A DNA stretch of 64,000 bases from CADEFQ01 sp050249415 (GCA_050249415.1 JBFWQO010000013.1:1-64000), one strand, 5' to 3'. Positions 44,175-53,767 are shown, counted from the stretch's first letter. Notes: generated by a model from the sequence alone, not told the origin. Numbers and translations are program-made.

Positions 44175-45860
44175 ATGACTGAAAGTTTCGCCCAGCTTTT
44201 CGAGCAGAGCCTCGCCAACCAGCGCATCCGTCCGGGAATGATCCTCACCGGGCTCGTCGTCGGAGTCACCGACGACGTCGTCATCGTGAACGTGGGCCTC
44301 AAGAGCGAGGCCGTGATCGGTGTCGACCAGTTCAAGAACGAACTCGGCGAGATCGAGGTCAAGGCCGGCGACCAGGTCGAGGTCGCGCTCGACGCCGTCG
44401 AGGACGGCAATGGCGAGACGCGCCTCTCCCGTGAAAAGGCCAAGCGCGCCCGCACTTGGACCCGCCTCGAGAAGGCGTTCGAGGCGAGCGAGATCGTCAC
44501 GGGCGTCATCACCGGCCGCGTCAAGGGCGGCTTCACGGTCGAGATCGAAACCGTGCGCGCGTTCCTGCCGGGCTCGCTCGTCGACGTGCGCCCGGTGCGC
44601 GACACCGCGTACCTCGAGGGCAAGCCGCTCGAGTTCAAGGTCATCAAGCTCGACCAGAAGCGCAACAACGTCGTCGTGTCGCGCCGTGCGGTCGTCGAGC
44701 AGGAATTCTCCGCCGAGCGCAGCGCGCTGATGGACAACCTGCAGGAAGGCGCGGTCGTGCGCGGCGCGGTCAAGAACCTCACCGACTACGGCGCGTTCGT
44801 CGACCTCGGCGGCATCGACGGCCTGCTGCACATCACCGACATGGCGTGGAAGCGTGTCAAGCATCCGTCGGAAGTCGTCAAGGTGGGCGACGAGATCGAG
44901 GTGCGCATCCTGAAGTTCGACCGCGAGCGCTCACGCGTCTCGCTCGGCCTGAAGCAGCTGGGCGCCGATCCGTGGGAGAACATCGCGCGCCGTTATCCGC
45001 CGAACACGCGCGTGTTCGGCAAGGTCACGAACATCGCCGACTACGGCGCGTTCGTCGAGATCGAGGACGGCGTCGAGGGCCTCGTGCACGTCTCGGAGAT
45101 GGACTGGACCAACAAGAACGTCAACCCGGCCAAGGTCGTGCAGACGGGCCAGGAAGTCGAGGTCATGGTGCTCGACGTCGACGAGGAGCGCCGCCGCATC
45201 TCGCTCGGCCTGAAGCAGTGCCAGGCGAATCCGTGGAAGGAATTCGCGGAGAACAGCAACCGCGGCGACCACGTGTCGGGCCAGATCAAGTCGATCACCG
45301 ATTTCGGCATCTTCATCGGCCTGCCGGGCGGCATCGACGGCCTCGTGCACCTGTCCGACATTTCGTGGGACGTGCCCGGTGAGGAAGCGGTCCGCAGCTA
45401 CCAGAAGGGCCAGCTGCTCGAGGCGATGGTGCTGTCGATCGATCCCGAGCGCGAGCGCATCTCGCTCGGCATCAAGCAGCTCGCGAAGGACCCGTTCTCG
45501 GCCTACATCGCCGAGAATCCGCGCGGCACGATCGTGCGCGGCACGGTCAAGGAAGTCGATGCGCGCGGCGCCGTGATCGATCTCGGCAACGGCATCGAGG
45601 GGCAGCTGCGGGCCTCGGAACTCGGGCGCGACCGCATCGAGGATGCGCGCACCGTGCTGAAGGAAGGCGAGGAGATCGAGGCGAAGTTCACGGGCGTCGA
45701 CAGGAAGACGCGCACGATCTCGCTGTCGATCAAGGCGAAGGAAGCCCACGAAGAGGCCGAAGCCGTGTCGAGCTATCGTTCCGACCAGGGCCCCGCGTCC
45801 TCCGGCACGTCGCTCGGCGACCTGCTGAAGGAACAGATCGGTTCGGCCGACCGTTCCTGA
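44175..45860 (+). CDS. rpsA: 30S ribosomal protein S1
   Basis: 561 residues with the usual six S1 repeats. The start is MTESFAQLFEQSLANQRIRP, and repeats three to six carry the DYGAFVDLGGIDGLLHITDM-type RNA-binding face, with DFGIFIGLPGGIDGLVHLSD in repeat four or five. It loads mRNA on the ribosome. An AAGGA lies 11 bases before the ATG. The leader of about 75 bases after the terminator may hold the S1 autocontrol element. Length matches E. coli S1 (557). Confidence 0.98.
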   Translation: MTESFAQLFEQSLANQRIRPGMILTGLVVGVTDDVVIVNVGLKSEAVIGVDQFKNELGEIEVKAGDQVEVALDAVEDGNGETRLSREKAKRARTWTRLEKAFEASEIVTGVITGRVKGGFTVEIETVRAFLPGSLVDVRPVRDTAYLEGKPLEFKVIKLDQKRNNVVVSRRAVVEQEFSAERSALMDNLQEGAVVRGAVKNLTDYGAFVDLGGIDGLLHITDMAWKRVKHPSEVVKVGDEIEVRILKFDRERSRVSLGLKQLGADPWENIARRYPPNTRVFGKVTNIADYGAFVEIEDGVEGLVHVSEMDWTNKNVNPAKVVQTGQEVEVMVLDVDEERRRISLGLKQCQANPWKEFAENSNRGDHVSGQIKSITDFGIFIGLPGGIDGLVHLSDISWDVPGEEAVRSYQKGQLLEAMVLSIDPERERISLGIKQLAKDPFSAYIAENPRGTIVRGTVKEVDARGAVIDLGNGIEGQLRASELGRDRIEDARTVLKEGEEIEAKFTGVDRKTRTISLSIKAKEAHEEAEAVSSYRSDQGPASSGTSLGDLLKEQIGSADRS

Positions 45861-45883
45861 TCGACCCGCGACAATGAAAAGGC

Positions 45884-45915
45884 GCGGCGCCCGGACCGGC
45901 AGGCCCGGGCGCCGC
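45884..45915. repeat. Perfect 11-pair hairpin between rpsA and ihfB
   Basis: GCGGCGCCCGG (45884-45894) pairs exactly with CCGGGCGCCGC (45905-45915) around a ten-base loop. No T-run follows, so it is more likely an RNA-processing or stability element, or a Rho-assisted pause, than an intrinsic terminator. Confidence 0.6.
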
Positions 45916-45937
45916 AAGCCGGGGGCAAGAGCGACGC

Positions 45938-46240
45938 ATGACGAAATCGGAACTCATCGAGATCATCACTGCGAAGCAGAAGCACCTGCCCGCCAAGGAC
46001 GTCGAACTCGCGCTGAAACAGATCCTCGAGATCATGAGCGACGCGCTCGCGACCGGCGACCGCATCGAGATCCGCGGCTTCGGCAGCTTTTCATTGCACT
46101 TCCGTCCCCCGCGCCAGGGGCGCAACCCGAAGACCGGTGAGGCCGTGGCGCTCGCCGGCAAGTACGTGCCCCACTTCAAGCCCGGCAAGGACCTGCGCGA
46201 ACGCGTCAACGACGGCGCGGACAAGCCGATCCGCGACTGA
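45938..46240 (+). CDS. ihfB: Integration host factor beta subunit
   Basis: 100 residues. MTKSELIEIITAKQKHLPAK start, VELALKQILEIMSDALATGD, RIEIRGFGSFSLHFRPPRQG and NPKTGEAVALAGKYVPHFKP are hallmark IHF-beta segments, with the Pro-bearing arm that bends DNA. It forms a heterodimer with IhfA (not in the window). Immediately after the stop, CCGGGC/GCCCGG makes a small hairpin (46241-46256) without T-run. The gap 46241-46373 otherwise holds nothing recognised. Confidence 0.97.
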   Translation: MTKSELIEIITAKQKHLPAKDVELALKQILEIMSDALATGDRIEIRGFGSFSLHFRPPRQGRNPKTGEAVALAGKYVPHFKPGKDLRERVNDGADKPIRD

Positions 46241-46373
46241 CCGGGCATCCGCCCGGCCGCTGTCAAGATCCTGCAGCACGTGTTTGCCGCGCATTTGCGA
46301 GTCGGCAGGCGCGCGCGCGCCGCGTAGCGTGTACTGCAGCGGCACGCCGCCGCGCTGCCTCCGGAGAACCGCC

Positions 46374-46721
46374 ATGCGCCCGATACACGCCTGCCTCGCG
46401 AGCCTCCTCGCGTTGCCGTTCATCGCCTTCGCCGATCCGGTCAACATCAACACCGCCGACGCCGCCACGCTCGATCGCGAATTGAAGGGCATCGGGCCAT
46501 CCCGTGCCGCGGCGATCGTCGCGTATCGCGCCGCGCACGGCCCGTTCAGGAGCGTCGATGAACTCTCGCTGGTCGAAGGCATCGGCCAGAAAGTCATCGA
46601 CGACAACCGCGAACAGCTGCGCGTCGGCGCAGGTGCGAATCCGGGAGCAAAACCGGCCGCGAAGCGGGGCGCGGTGCCCGCGGCGCGACCGGCGGCGCCG
46701 AAGAAGCCGCCCGCGCGCTGA
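46374..46721 (+). CDS. ComEA-like exported helix-hairpin-helix protein
   Basis: 115 residues. A signal peptide (LASLLALPFIAFA-DP) is followed by one ComEA-type HhH pair: NINTADAATLDRELKGIGPS and RAAAIVAYRAAHGPFRSVDE, ending GIGQKVIDDNR. The tail after residue 85 is Ala/Pro/Lys-rich. Such small periplasmic proteins bind double-stranded DNA during natural transformation, but no other competence gene is near, so uptake activity is unproven. Ribosome-binding site CCGGAGAA. Confidence 0.88.
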   Translation: MRPIHACLASLLALPFIAFADPVNINTADAATLDRELKGIGPSRAAAIVAYRAAHGPFRSVDELSLVEGIGQKVIDDNREQLRVGAGANPGAKPAAKRGAVPAARPAAPKKPPAR

Positions 46722-46747
46722 CACAGCGGCGCATGCCGTCGATACGC

Positions 46748-46753
46748 TAGTAT
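46748..46753 (+). promoter_or_regulatory. Candidate -10 box of galU
   Basis: TAGTAT ends 6 bases before the first ATG of galU, another possible leaderless start. It has four of six consensus bases and no clear -35. Confidence 0.35.
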
Positions 46754-46759
46754 GGGCGC

Positions 46760-47644
46760 ATGCGCATGAAAGCAGCGATTCGAACCGCGGTGTTCCCGGT
46801 CGCCGGCCGGGGCACGCGGTTCCTGCCCGCGACCAAGGCGAGTCCGAAGGAGATGTTGCCCGTCGTGGACAAGCCGCTGATCCAGTATGCGGTCGAGGAG
46901 GCGCTCGCAGCGGGCGCTCGCCGGCTCGTGTTCGTGACGGGCGCATCGAAGCGGGCCATCGAAGACCACTTCGATTCCGACCAGGAGCTCGAGAAGCTCC
47001 TCGTCTCGCAGGGCAAGAACGAACTCGTGCGCCAGCTGCGCAGCGTGTTGCCGTCCTACGCGTCGTGCATCTACATCCGCCAGCCCGCGCCGCTCGGCCT
47101 CGGCCACGCGGTGCTGTGCGCGGCGCCGGCCGTGGGCTTCGAGCCGTTCTTCGTGCACCTCGCCGACGACCTGATCGACGCCGAGCCCCCGTGTCTCGCG
47201 CAGATGGCCGAGGTGTACGCCGAGGTGCACGCGAGCGTGCTCGCCGTCGAAGAGGTGCCGAAGAAGGACACCGGCAAGTACGGCATCGTCGCGATCGAGC
47301 GCGGCAGCGGCGCCGTGCGGCGGATCCGCAGCATCGTCGAGAAGCCGAAGCCGGCCGCGGCGCCGTCGCGCCTCGCCGTGGTCGGCCGCTATGTGCTCAC
47401 GGCGCGCATCTTCGAGCACCTCGAGCGCATCGGGCGCGGCTCGGGCGGCGAGATCCAGCTGACCGACGGCATCGCGCGGCTGATGCAGGCAGAGCCGGTG
47501 TACGCGTACCGTTTCGACGGCGAACGCTACGATTGCGGCGACAAGCTCGGTTACCTGCAGGCGACCGTCGAACACGCGCTGGCGCACCGCGAGCTCGGCG
47601 CCCCGTTCGCCGCATGGCTGCGCCGCCGGTCGCGGAGTATTTGA
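46760..47644 (+). CDS. galU: UTP-glucose-1-phosphate uridylyltransferase
   Basis: 294 residues. The nucleotide-binding motif is FPVAGRGTRFLPATKASPKE with MLPVVDKPLIQYAVEEAL. The middle has PLGLGHAVLCAAP and FVHLADDLIDAEPPCL, and the end GGEIQLTDGIARLMQAEPVY and FDCGDKLGYLQA-type motif (YDCGDKLGYLQATVEHAL). It forms UDP-glucose for envelope polysaccharides. ATG 46760 or ATG 46766 may be used. No glycan operon is next to it. Confidence 0.95.
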   Translation: MRMKAAIRTAVFPVAGRGTRFLPATKASPKEMLPVVDKPLIQYAVEEALAAGARRLVFVTGASKRAIEDHFDSDQELEKLLVSQGKNELVRQLRSVLPSYASCIYIRQPAPLGLGHAVLCAAPAVGFEPFFVHLADDLIDAEPPCLAQMAEVYAEVHASVLAVEEVPKKDTGKYGIVAIERGSGAVRRIRSIVEKPKPAAAPSRLAVVGRYVLTARIFEHLERIGRGSGGEIQLTDGIARLMQAEPVYAYRFDGERYDCGDKLGYLQATVEHALAHRELGAPFAAWLRRRSRSI

Positions 47645-47690
47645 CCTGCGTCATTGCCCGGGGTCGCCCGCCGGGAGTAGGGTGGCGCCC

Positions 47691-48077
47691 ATGACCGGGC
47701 GCTCCCCCATGCGCAGGCGCGTGGCACTCGCAGCCATGGCGGGCCTGCTGTTCCAGCAGATTGCGCTCGCGGCCTACAGTTGCCCGGCGGACCCGGCCGC
47801 GGGCTCGGCCAGGGTGGCAACGAGCGCGCATTGCGAGGGCGACTCCGCCCACATGGCCACGGACAATCCCGCGCTCTGCGCCGGGCATTGCGCCGCGCAC
47901 ACTCCCGCACCTTCCGATGCATCGCTGAAGGCCGCGGCGGCCGTGTGGGCACCGGCGCCCACGTTCATCTCGATCGCGCCGGCTCGGGAGCCTGCGCGGT
48001 CGGCTCACCTCTCGCGCCTGACGGCGTCCGTTCCCGACCTGCCACCCCGCCTCCGGTACTGCAGTCTCCTGATCTAG
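47691..48077 (+). CDS. Small exported Cys/His protein upstream of the Cus efflux genes
   Basis: 128 residues from ATG 47691 (ATG 47709 also possible). A signal peptide (RRRVALAAMAGLLFQQIALA) precedes a mature part with Cys in YSCPADP, SAHCEGDSAHM and LCAGHCAAH; Met and His are interspersed, consistent with metal binding. The C-terminal third is Pro/Ala-rich. I do not recognise a named family, though similar Cys/His-rich periplasmic proteins (CopL-like) precede heavy-metal RND operons. It is followed closely by CusC, CusB and CusA, so a role in copper/silver handling is inferred. Confidence 0.6.
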   Translation: MTGRSPMRRRVALAAMAGLLFQQIALAAYSCPADPAAGSARVATSAHCEGDSAHMATDNPALCAGHCAAHTPAPSDASLKAAAAVWAPAPTFISIAPAREPARSAHLSRLTASVPDLPPRLRYCSLLI

Positions 48078-48147
48078 CCCCCGGGCCTGTGCATCACCGC
48101 GACCGCCCTGTGCGGCGCGCCCGTTGTGCCGGTACCCCGGAGGCTGC

Positions 48148-49419
48148 ATGTTCAACCGTCATCCCAGTTCGTTCCTGCACGCCGCGTGTCTCGCGGCGGC
48201 GCTCGCGGCAATGGCCCTGCCGGCCGCCCACGCTGCCGCGGGGCCACCCGTTGCAATATCGCTCGCCGAGGCGGTACGCCTCGCGATCGAGCGTGCGCCT
48301 TCACTCGAGGCGGCCCGCGCCACCGTCGAGGCTGCGACACACGACCTGCAGCGCTCAGGTCGCCTGCCGGACCCCCGGCTCGCCGTGGGTGTCGATAGCC
48401 TGCCGGTGACCGGCGCGGATGCCTTCGATCCCGACGCGGATTCCATGACCCAGAAGACCTTCGGCCTGCGCCAGGATGTGCCCGCACGCGCCCGCCGCCT
48501 TGCGGAGCGCAGGGTGGCGGCCCGTGGGGTCGAACTCGAGAGGGCCGAACTGGCCATCCGGCGTCTCGCCGTCGCGCGGGCGGCCGCCAATGCGTGGACC
48601 TCGCTCTGGGCCACGCAACGGGAACTGGCAGCCCTCGATGCACTCCACGAGCAGGCGCAACTTGCGGCGCGCCTCGCGCGGGCACGCGTGGCGGGCGGTG
48701 GTCCGGTCGTGGACGCGCTCGCGGCGGAAGCAGCCGTCCTCGATCTCGAGGGCGAAGCAGCGCTCGCGGACGGGTCCGCGGGTGTAGCGCGCGCTGAACT
48801 GTCACAGTGGATCGGCGACGACCCTTATTCAATCGCGACGGCAACGCCCGGGTTCGACCGTGCGCCGCGACCGCTGGCCGCGGCCATCGCTGCCATCGAG
48901 GCGCAACCCACGCTGCGGTCGGCCGCTGCGCGGGTCGCTTCGGCCGTCGCCGCGCTCGACGTGGCGCGCGCCGGGCGTCATCCGGACTGGAATGTTTCGG
49001 CGAGCTACGGACAACGCGCCGGCTTCAGCGACATGCTGATGCTGGAAGTCGGCGTGAGCCTGCCGCTGTTCGCGCGCAACAGGCAGGCGCCGGACATCGC
49101 GGCGCGCGCGGCCGAGCAACGTGCCGCGCTCGCGGAGCAGGAGGCCTTGCGCCGGGAACTGACGGCGCAGGTGCGGGCCGCCTATGCGCGGTGGGACGGG
49201 CTCGGGCGCCTCGTGGCGGCGCATGCGCGCGCGCTCGATCTTGCGCACGAACGCAGTGCGGCGGCGCTCGCGTCGTATCGCGCGGGCGGCGAGTTGCGTG
49301 CGTGGCTCGATGCGCGCCGCGACGAAACCACCGCGCATCGCACGCACGCGAGCCACCTCGCGGACCTCGGCCGTGCCTGGGTCGACATCACCTGGCTGTA
49401 CGAGGACTCGACGCCATGA
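48148..49419 (+). CDS. cusC: TolC-family outer-membrane channel, CusC-like
   Basis: 423 residues from ATG 48148 behind GGAGG. Signal peptide (LAAALAAMALPAAHA) then the OEP repeats: ISLAEAVRLAIERAPSLEAA, LPDPRLAVGVDSLPVTGADA, QDVPARARRLAERRVA and the second half starting near ALDVARAGRHPDWNVSASYG. No lipobox Cys, unlike E. coli CusC. It forms the outer-membrane duct of a tripartite heavy-metal exporter. It overlaps cusB by ATGA. Confidence 0.88.
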   Translation: MFNRHPSSFLHAACLAAALAAMALPAAHAAAGPPVAISLAEAVRLAIERAPSLEAARATVEAATHDLQRSGRLPDPRLAVGVDSLPVTGADAFDPDADSMTQKTFGLRQDVPARARRLAERRVAARGVELERAELAIRRLAVARAAANAWTSLWATQRELAALDALHEQAQLAARLARARVAGGGPVVDALAAEAAVLDLEGEAALADGSAGVARAELSQWIGDDPYSIATATPGFDRAPRPLAAAIAAIEAQPTLRSAAARVASAVAALDVARAGRHPDWNVSASYGQRAGFSDMLMLEVGVSLPLFARNRQAPDIAARAAEQRAALAEQEALRRELTAQVRAAYARWDGLGRLVAAHARALDLAHERSAAALASYRAGGELRAWLDARRDETTAHRTHASHLADLGRAWVDITWLYEDSTP

Positions 49420-50627
49420 ACCTGCCCACGCGAAATCTCGTGATCGGAATCGTGCTCGCGCTCGCGGCCGCCGCGGGTGGCTTTATCTGGTGGAGCCAGA
49501 CGCGTGAGCTGCCCGCGCCCGACACGGCGACCGCCGGCGATCGCAAGGTTCTCTACTGGTACGACCCGATGGTGCCCGACCAGCATTTCGACCGCCCCGG
49601 CAAGTCGCCGTTCATGGACATGCAGCTGCTGCCGAGATATGCGGATGAGGTCACGGCGACCGGCGTTGCCGTGTCGCCGGTGACTCAGGCGAGTCTCGGC
49701 ATACGGACCGTCGCGGTGGAAATGGGCCGCCTGGACGGCGAGATCACGGTGCCTGGCGTGATCGCATGGGACCTGCGGCTCGAGCGGGTCGTCAGCGCGC
49801 GGACCGATTTGATCGTCGATCAGCTCTATATCAAGGCGCCGTTCGCGACGGTGCGGCACGGCGAACCGCTCGCACGGGTGATCGCCCCGGCGTGGAGCAG
49901 CGCGCTGGCCGAAGCGCAAGCCATCGCGCTGGCCGATACGGCCGGCGAGCGCGAACTCGCGGCGGCGGCTACGGCGCGACTGCGCGCGCTCGGCATCCCG
50001 GATGGCACACGCCTCGACGCCGGCGGGCGCATCGTGCTGACCGCGCCCGTGCCGGGCGTCGTCAGCGAGATCGCGGTCCGGGAAGGCGAAGCCGCAGCGG
50101 CCGACGCGATCCTGTTTCGCATCAACGGTACGCGAACCGTCTGGCTGCAGGCGGCCCTGCCGCAGGCCGATGCCGCGGGCATCACGGCCGGGACGCCGGC
50201 CATTGCCGAGGTGGAGGGCGTGCCGCGACGCATCGAGGGACGCATCGAGGCCCTGTTGCCGCAGATCGATCCGTCGAGCCGCACGCAGGCCGCGCGGGTG
50301 GTGCTCGACAATGAAGACGGCCTGCTCGCCGCGGGGCAGCTGGCGCGCGTCGGCCTGCAGGCGGGCGCGCGCGACGCGCAGTGGCTCGTCCCGACCGATG
50401 CCGTGATCGGCAGCGGCGCGCGCGCGCACGTGATCGTGCGCCACGGCGATACGCACTTCGCACCAGTGGCCGTGCACACGGGCGAGAGCCGCGGTGGCCG
50501 GACGGAGATCCTGCACGGGCTCGGGGGCGGTGAGCAGGTCGTCGCGTCGGGGCAGTTCCTGCTCGACTCGGAAGCGAGCCTCTCGGGCGCGCTCGAGCGC
50601 CTCGGCAACCACGGGTCGCACCGGTGA
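49416..50627 (+). CDS. cusB: Periplasmic adaptor CusB
   Basis: 403 residues. One N-terminal signal/anchor helix, then the CusB metal-binding segment LYWYDPMVPDQHFDRPGKSP with FMDMQLLPRY. The Met residues in DPM and FMDM correspond to the three copper/silver ligands of E. coli CusB. Barrel-sandwich and beta-barrel domains follow (GEITVPGVIAWDLRLERVVS; IVLTAPVPGVVSEIAVREGE). It links CusA and CusC and passes Cu(I)/Ag(I). ATGA overlap with cusC and GTGA overlap with cusA show one operon. No CusF or copper ATPase gene is adjacent. Confidence 0.93.
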   Translation: MNLPTRNLVIGIVLALAAAAGGFIWWSQTRELPAPDTATAGDRKVLYWYDPMVPDQHFDRPGKSPFMDMQLLPRYADEVTATGVAVSPVTQASLGIRTVAVEMGRLDGEITVPGVIAWDLRLERVVSARTDLIVDQLYIKAPFATVRHGEPLARVIAPAWSSALAEAQAIALADTAGERELAAAATARLRALGIPDGTRLDAGGRIVLTAPVPGVVSEIAVREGEAAAADAILFRINGTRTVWLQAALPQADAAGITAGTPAIAEVEGVPRRIEGRIEALLPQIDPSSRTQAARVVLDNEDGLLAAGQLARVGLQAGARDAQWLVPTDAVIGSGARAHVIVRHGDTHFAPVAVHTGESRGGRTEILHGLGGGEQVVASGQFLLDSEASLSGALERLGNHGSHR

Positions 50628-53600
50628 TCGCGCGCATCATCGCCGCGGCGATCGCGCATCGCGTCGTCGTGATCGTCGCCGCGCTCGGCATTGCGGCATG
50701 GGGCGCCTGGGCGCTCGTGCGCGCGCCGCTCGACGCTCTGCCGGATCTCTCCGACACGCAGGTCGTCATACGCACGGAATGGCCGGGACAGGCGCCGCGC
50801 ATCGTCGAAGACCAGGTGACCTACCCGCTGTCGACCACGATGCTGTCCGTGCCGGGCGTCAAGGCCGTGCGCGGCTTTTCGTTCTTCGGCGATTCGTTCG
50901 TGTATGTGCTCTTCGACGACGACACGGATCTCTACTGGGCGCGCTCGCGGGTGCTCGAGTACCTGAGCCAGGTGCGCGATCGCCTGCCCGCCGCGGTGAC
51001 GCCCGCGCTCGGGCCCGATGCCACCGGCGTCGGCTGGATCTACGAATACGCACTGGTCGATCGCGGCGGCCAGCACGATCCTGGCGAGCTGCGTGCCCTG
51101 CAGGACTGGTTCCTGCGCTACGAACTCAAGACGGTGCCGAATGTCGCCGAGGTCGCGACGGTCGGGGGCATGGTGCAGGGCTGGCAGGTCGTGCCCGACC
51201 CGGTGGCACTCGCCACTCGCGGCGTGACGGTGGCGCAATTGATCGATGCGATCCGCGCGGCCAACGGGGCGACCGGCGGGTCGGTGATCGAGCGGGCCGA
51301 GGCCGAGATCATGGTGCGCAGCGAAGGGTACCTGCGCACTCGCGCGGACCTCGAACGGGTGCCCGTCGCGCCGGGCGCGGGCGCTGTGCCGGTCCTGCTG
51401 CGCGACGTTGCGCTCGTCCAGCGCGGCCCGATCCTGCGCCGGGGGATCGCCGAACTCGACGGCGAGGGCGAGGTCGTCGGCGGTGTGGTCGTCCTGCGCT
51501 CCGGCAAGAATGCGCTCGATGCGATCGCGGCGGTCAAGGCACGCCTTGCGAGCCTGAAGGGGAGCCTGCCCGCGGGAGTCGAAGTCGTGACGGTCTATGA
51601 CCGGTCCGGGCTGATCCTCGAAGCGGTGCGCAACCTCGCGCGCAAGCTCGCCGAGGAGTTCTTCGTCGTGGCGCTCGTCTGCGCGCTGTTCCTCTGGCAT
51701 GCACGCTCCGCGCTCGTCGCGGTCGTCACGCTGCCGCTCGGCATCCTCGCCGCGTTCATCGTGATGCACTTCCAGGGCATCAGCGCGAACCTGCTGTCGC
51801 TCGGCGGGATTGCGATCGCGATCGGGGCCATGGTCGACGCCGCCGTCGTGATGATCGAGAACGCGCACAAGCACCTCGAGCAGTTCGAGGAACGCCATGG
51901 ACGCGCGCCGCGTGACGCCGAGCGCTGGGAGATTGCGCGTGTCGCCGCGACCGAGGTCGGGCCGGCGCTGTTCGTGAGCCTGTGCGTGATCACGCTGTCG
52001 TTCGTCCCCGTGTTTGCGCTCGAGGCACAGGAGGGCCGGCTCTTCGCGCCACTCGCGTACACGAAGACCTGGGCCATGGCCGCGGCCGCCGTGCTCGCCG
52101 TGACGCTGATTCCGGTGCTGATCGGGTCGCTGATCCGCGGCCACATCCGCCCCGAGCGGGACAATCCGCTGAACCGCTGGCTGATCGCGGGTTACCGGCC
52201 GGTGCTGGAAGCGGTACTGCGACGCCCGCGCGCGACCCTCGCGCTCGCCTTCGGCGTGCTGCTGCTGTCCCTCGTGCCGCTGTCGCGGCTCGGCAGCGAG
52301 TTCCTGCCGATGATCGACGAGGGCACGCTGCTCTACATGCCGACGGCCCTGCCGGGCCTGTCGGCGGGCAAGGCCGCGGAACTGCTCGGCCAGACCGATC
52401 GCATGATCCGCTCCGTTCCCGAAGTGGCGCACGTCTTCGGCAAGGCCGGGCGCGCGGAAACCGCGACCGATCCGGCCCCGCTCGAGATGTTCGAGACCAC
52501 GGTGACGTTCAAGCCGCGCAGCGAGTGGCGCCCCGGCATGACCCCCGCGAAACTGCGCGCGGAGCTCGATGCAGCGGTGCGCGTGCCGGGGCTGACGAAT
52601 CTCTGGGTGCCGCCGATCCGCAACCGCATCGACATGCTCGCCACCGGCATCAAGAGTCCGATCGGGATCAAGGTCACCGGGCCCGACATCGCGGAACTCG
52701 CGCGCCTCGGTGACGCGATCGAAGCGGTTGCGCGCACCGTGCCAGGCGTGGATTCGGCGCTCGCCGAGCGGGCCGAGGGCGGGCGTTACCTCGATATCCG
52801 CGTCGATCGGGTTCGTGCCGCACGGTTCGGCCTGACGCAGGCCGACCTGCAGGAACTCATCGCCACCGCGGTCGGCGGGGAGCCGGTGACGCAGACCATC
52901 GAGGGCAGGGAGCGTTACCCGGTCATCGTGCGCTATCCGCGTCCGATACGCGACTCGGTCGAGGCGCTCGGACGGCTGCCGATCGTCGCACCCGGTGGCG
53001 CGCAGCTGACGCTCGCGCAGGTTGCCGACATCACGGAGAGCACCGGACCCCCGATGTACAAGAGCGACAACGGCCGGCTCGCGAGCTATGTCTATGTCGA
53101 TGTCGCGGGCCGGGACCTCGGCTCGGTCGTCGCGGACCTGAAGGACGCGACCGCGCGCGAAGTGGCGCTGCCGGCGGGCTACTCGATCGCATGGTCGGGC
53201 CAGTTCGAGTATCTCGCGCGCACCCGGGAGCGCCTGCGGCTCGTGGTGCCGGTCGTGCTCGCGATCATCTTCGCGCTCATCTGCGTGGTATTTCGCCGCG
53301 TCTCCGAGGCCGCGATCATCATGCTGTCGTTGCCGCTCGCGCTCGTGGGCGGCCTCGCGCTCGTGTGGCTGCTCGGGCACGCGATATCCGTGGCCTCGCT
53401 GATCGGCTTCATCGCGCTCGCGGGTGTGGCGGCCGAGTTCGGCATCATCATGCTGCTGTACCTGCGACAGGCCTGGGAACGCACGCTCGACGCGCACCCC
53501 GACGCCGGCCTCGCGGAACTCGACGCTGCGATCCGCGAGGGCGCGGTGCAGCGCGTGCGGCCGAAAGCCATGACGGTTGCGGTCATCATCGCCGGTCTCC

Positions 53601-53767
53601 TGCCGATCCTGCTCGGGGGCGGCGCGGGCTCGGAGGTGATGCAGCGGATTGCCGCGCCGATGGTCGGCGGCATGCTGAGCGCGCCGCTCCTGTCGATGAT
53701 CGTGATCCCCGCCGCGTATCGGCTGCTGCGCGGGCGGGGGCTCGCGCGTCCTGCGATTCAGCGATAG
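50624..53767 (+). CDS. cusA: Cu(I)/Ag(I) efflux RND pump CusA
   Basis: 1047 residues from GTG 50624. Heavy-metal RND (HME) features: VVIRTEWPGQAPRIVEDQVT and TTMLSVPGVKAVRGFSFFGD near the N-terminus, LLSLGGIAIAIGAMVDAAVV with the proton-relay acidic residues in TM4, MIENAHKHLEQF, and the CusA signature MLATGIKSPIGIKVTGPDIA. Twelve membrane helices and two periplasmic loops as expected. It uses proton motive force. The CusB type next to it supports a copper/silver substrate over Co/Zn/Cd. The last 10 bases overlap the convergent DUF420 gene. Confidence 0.93.
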   Translation: MIARIIAAAIAHRVVVIVAALGIAAWGAWALVRAPLDALPDLSDTQVVIRTEWPGQAPRIVEDQVTYPLSTTMLSVPGVKAVRGFSFFGDSFVYVLFDDDTDLYWARSRVLEYLSQVRDRLPAAVTPALGPDATGVGWIYEYALVDRGGQHDPGELRALQDWFLRYELKTVPNVAEVATVGGMVQGWQVVPDPVALATRGVTVAQLIDAIRAANGATGGSVIERAEAEIMVRSEGYLRTRADLERVPVAPGAGAVPVLLRDVALVQRGPILRRGIAELDGEGEVVGGVVVLRSGKNALDAIAAVKARLASLKGSLPAGVEVVTVYDRSGLILEAVRNLARKLAEEFFVVALVCALFLWHARSALVAVVTLPLGILAAFIVMHFQGISANLLSLGGIAIAIGAMVDAAVVMIENAHKHLEQFEERHGRAPRDAERWEIARVAATEVGPALFVSLCVITLSFVPVFALEAQEGRLFAPLAYTKTWAMAAAAVLAVTLIPVLIGSLIRGHIRPERDNPLNRWLIAGYRPVLEAVLRRPRATLALAFGVLLLSLVPLSRLGSEFLPMIDEGTLLYMPTALPGLSAGKAAELLGQTDRMIRSVPEVAHVFGKAGRAETATDPAPLEMFETTVTFKPRSEWRPGMTPAKLRAELDAAVRVPGLTNLWVPPIRNRIDMLATGIKSPIGIKVTGPDIAELARLGDAIEAVARTVPGVDSALAERAEGGRYLDIRVDRVRAARFGLTQADLQELIATAVGGEPVTQTIEGRERYPVIVRYPRPIRDSVEALGRLPIVAPGGAQLTLAQVADITESTGPPMYKSDNGRLASYVYVDVAGRDLGSVVADLKDATAREVALPAGYSIAWSGQFEYLARTRERLRLVVPVVLAIIFALICVVFRRVSEAAIIMLSLPLALVGGLALVWLLGHAISVASLIGFIALAGVAAEFGIIMLLYLRQAWERTLDAHPDAGLAELDAAIREGAVQRVRPKAMTVAVIIAGLLPILLGGGAGSEVMQRIAAPMVGGMLSAPLLSMIVIPAAYRLLRGRGLARPAIQR

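Noticed and set aside
45884..45915. Intrinsic terminator of rpsA
   Set aside because: Perfect hairpin but followed by AAGCCGGG, not a T-tract.
48126..48147. Start of cusC at the upstream TTG (48124)
   Set aside because: The signal peptide and GGAGG site fit ATG 48148.
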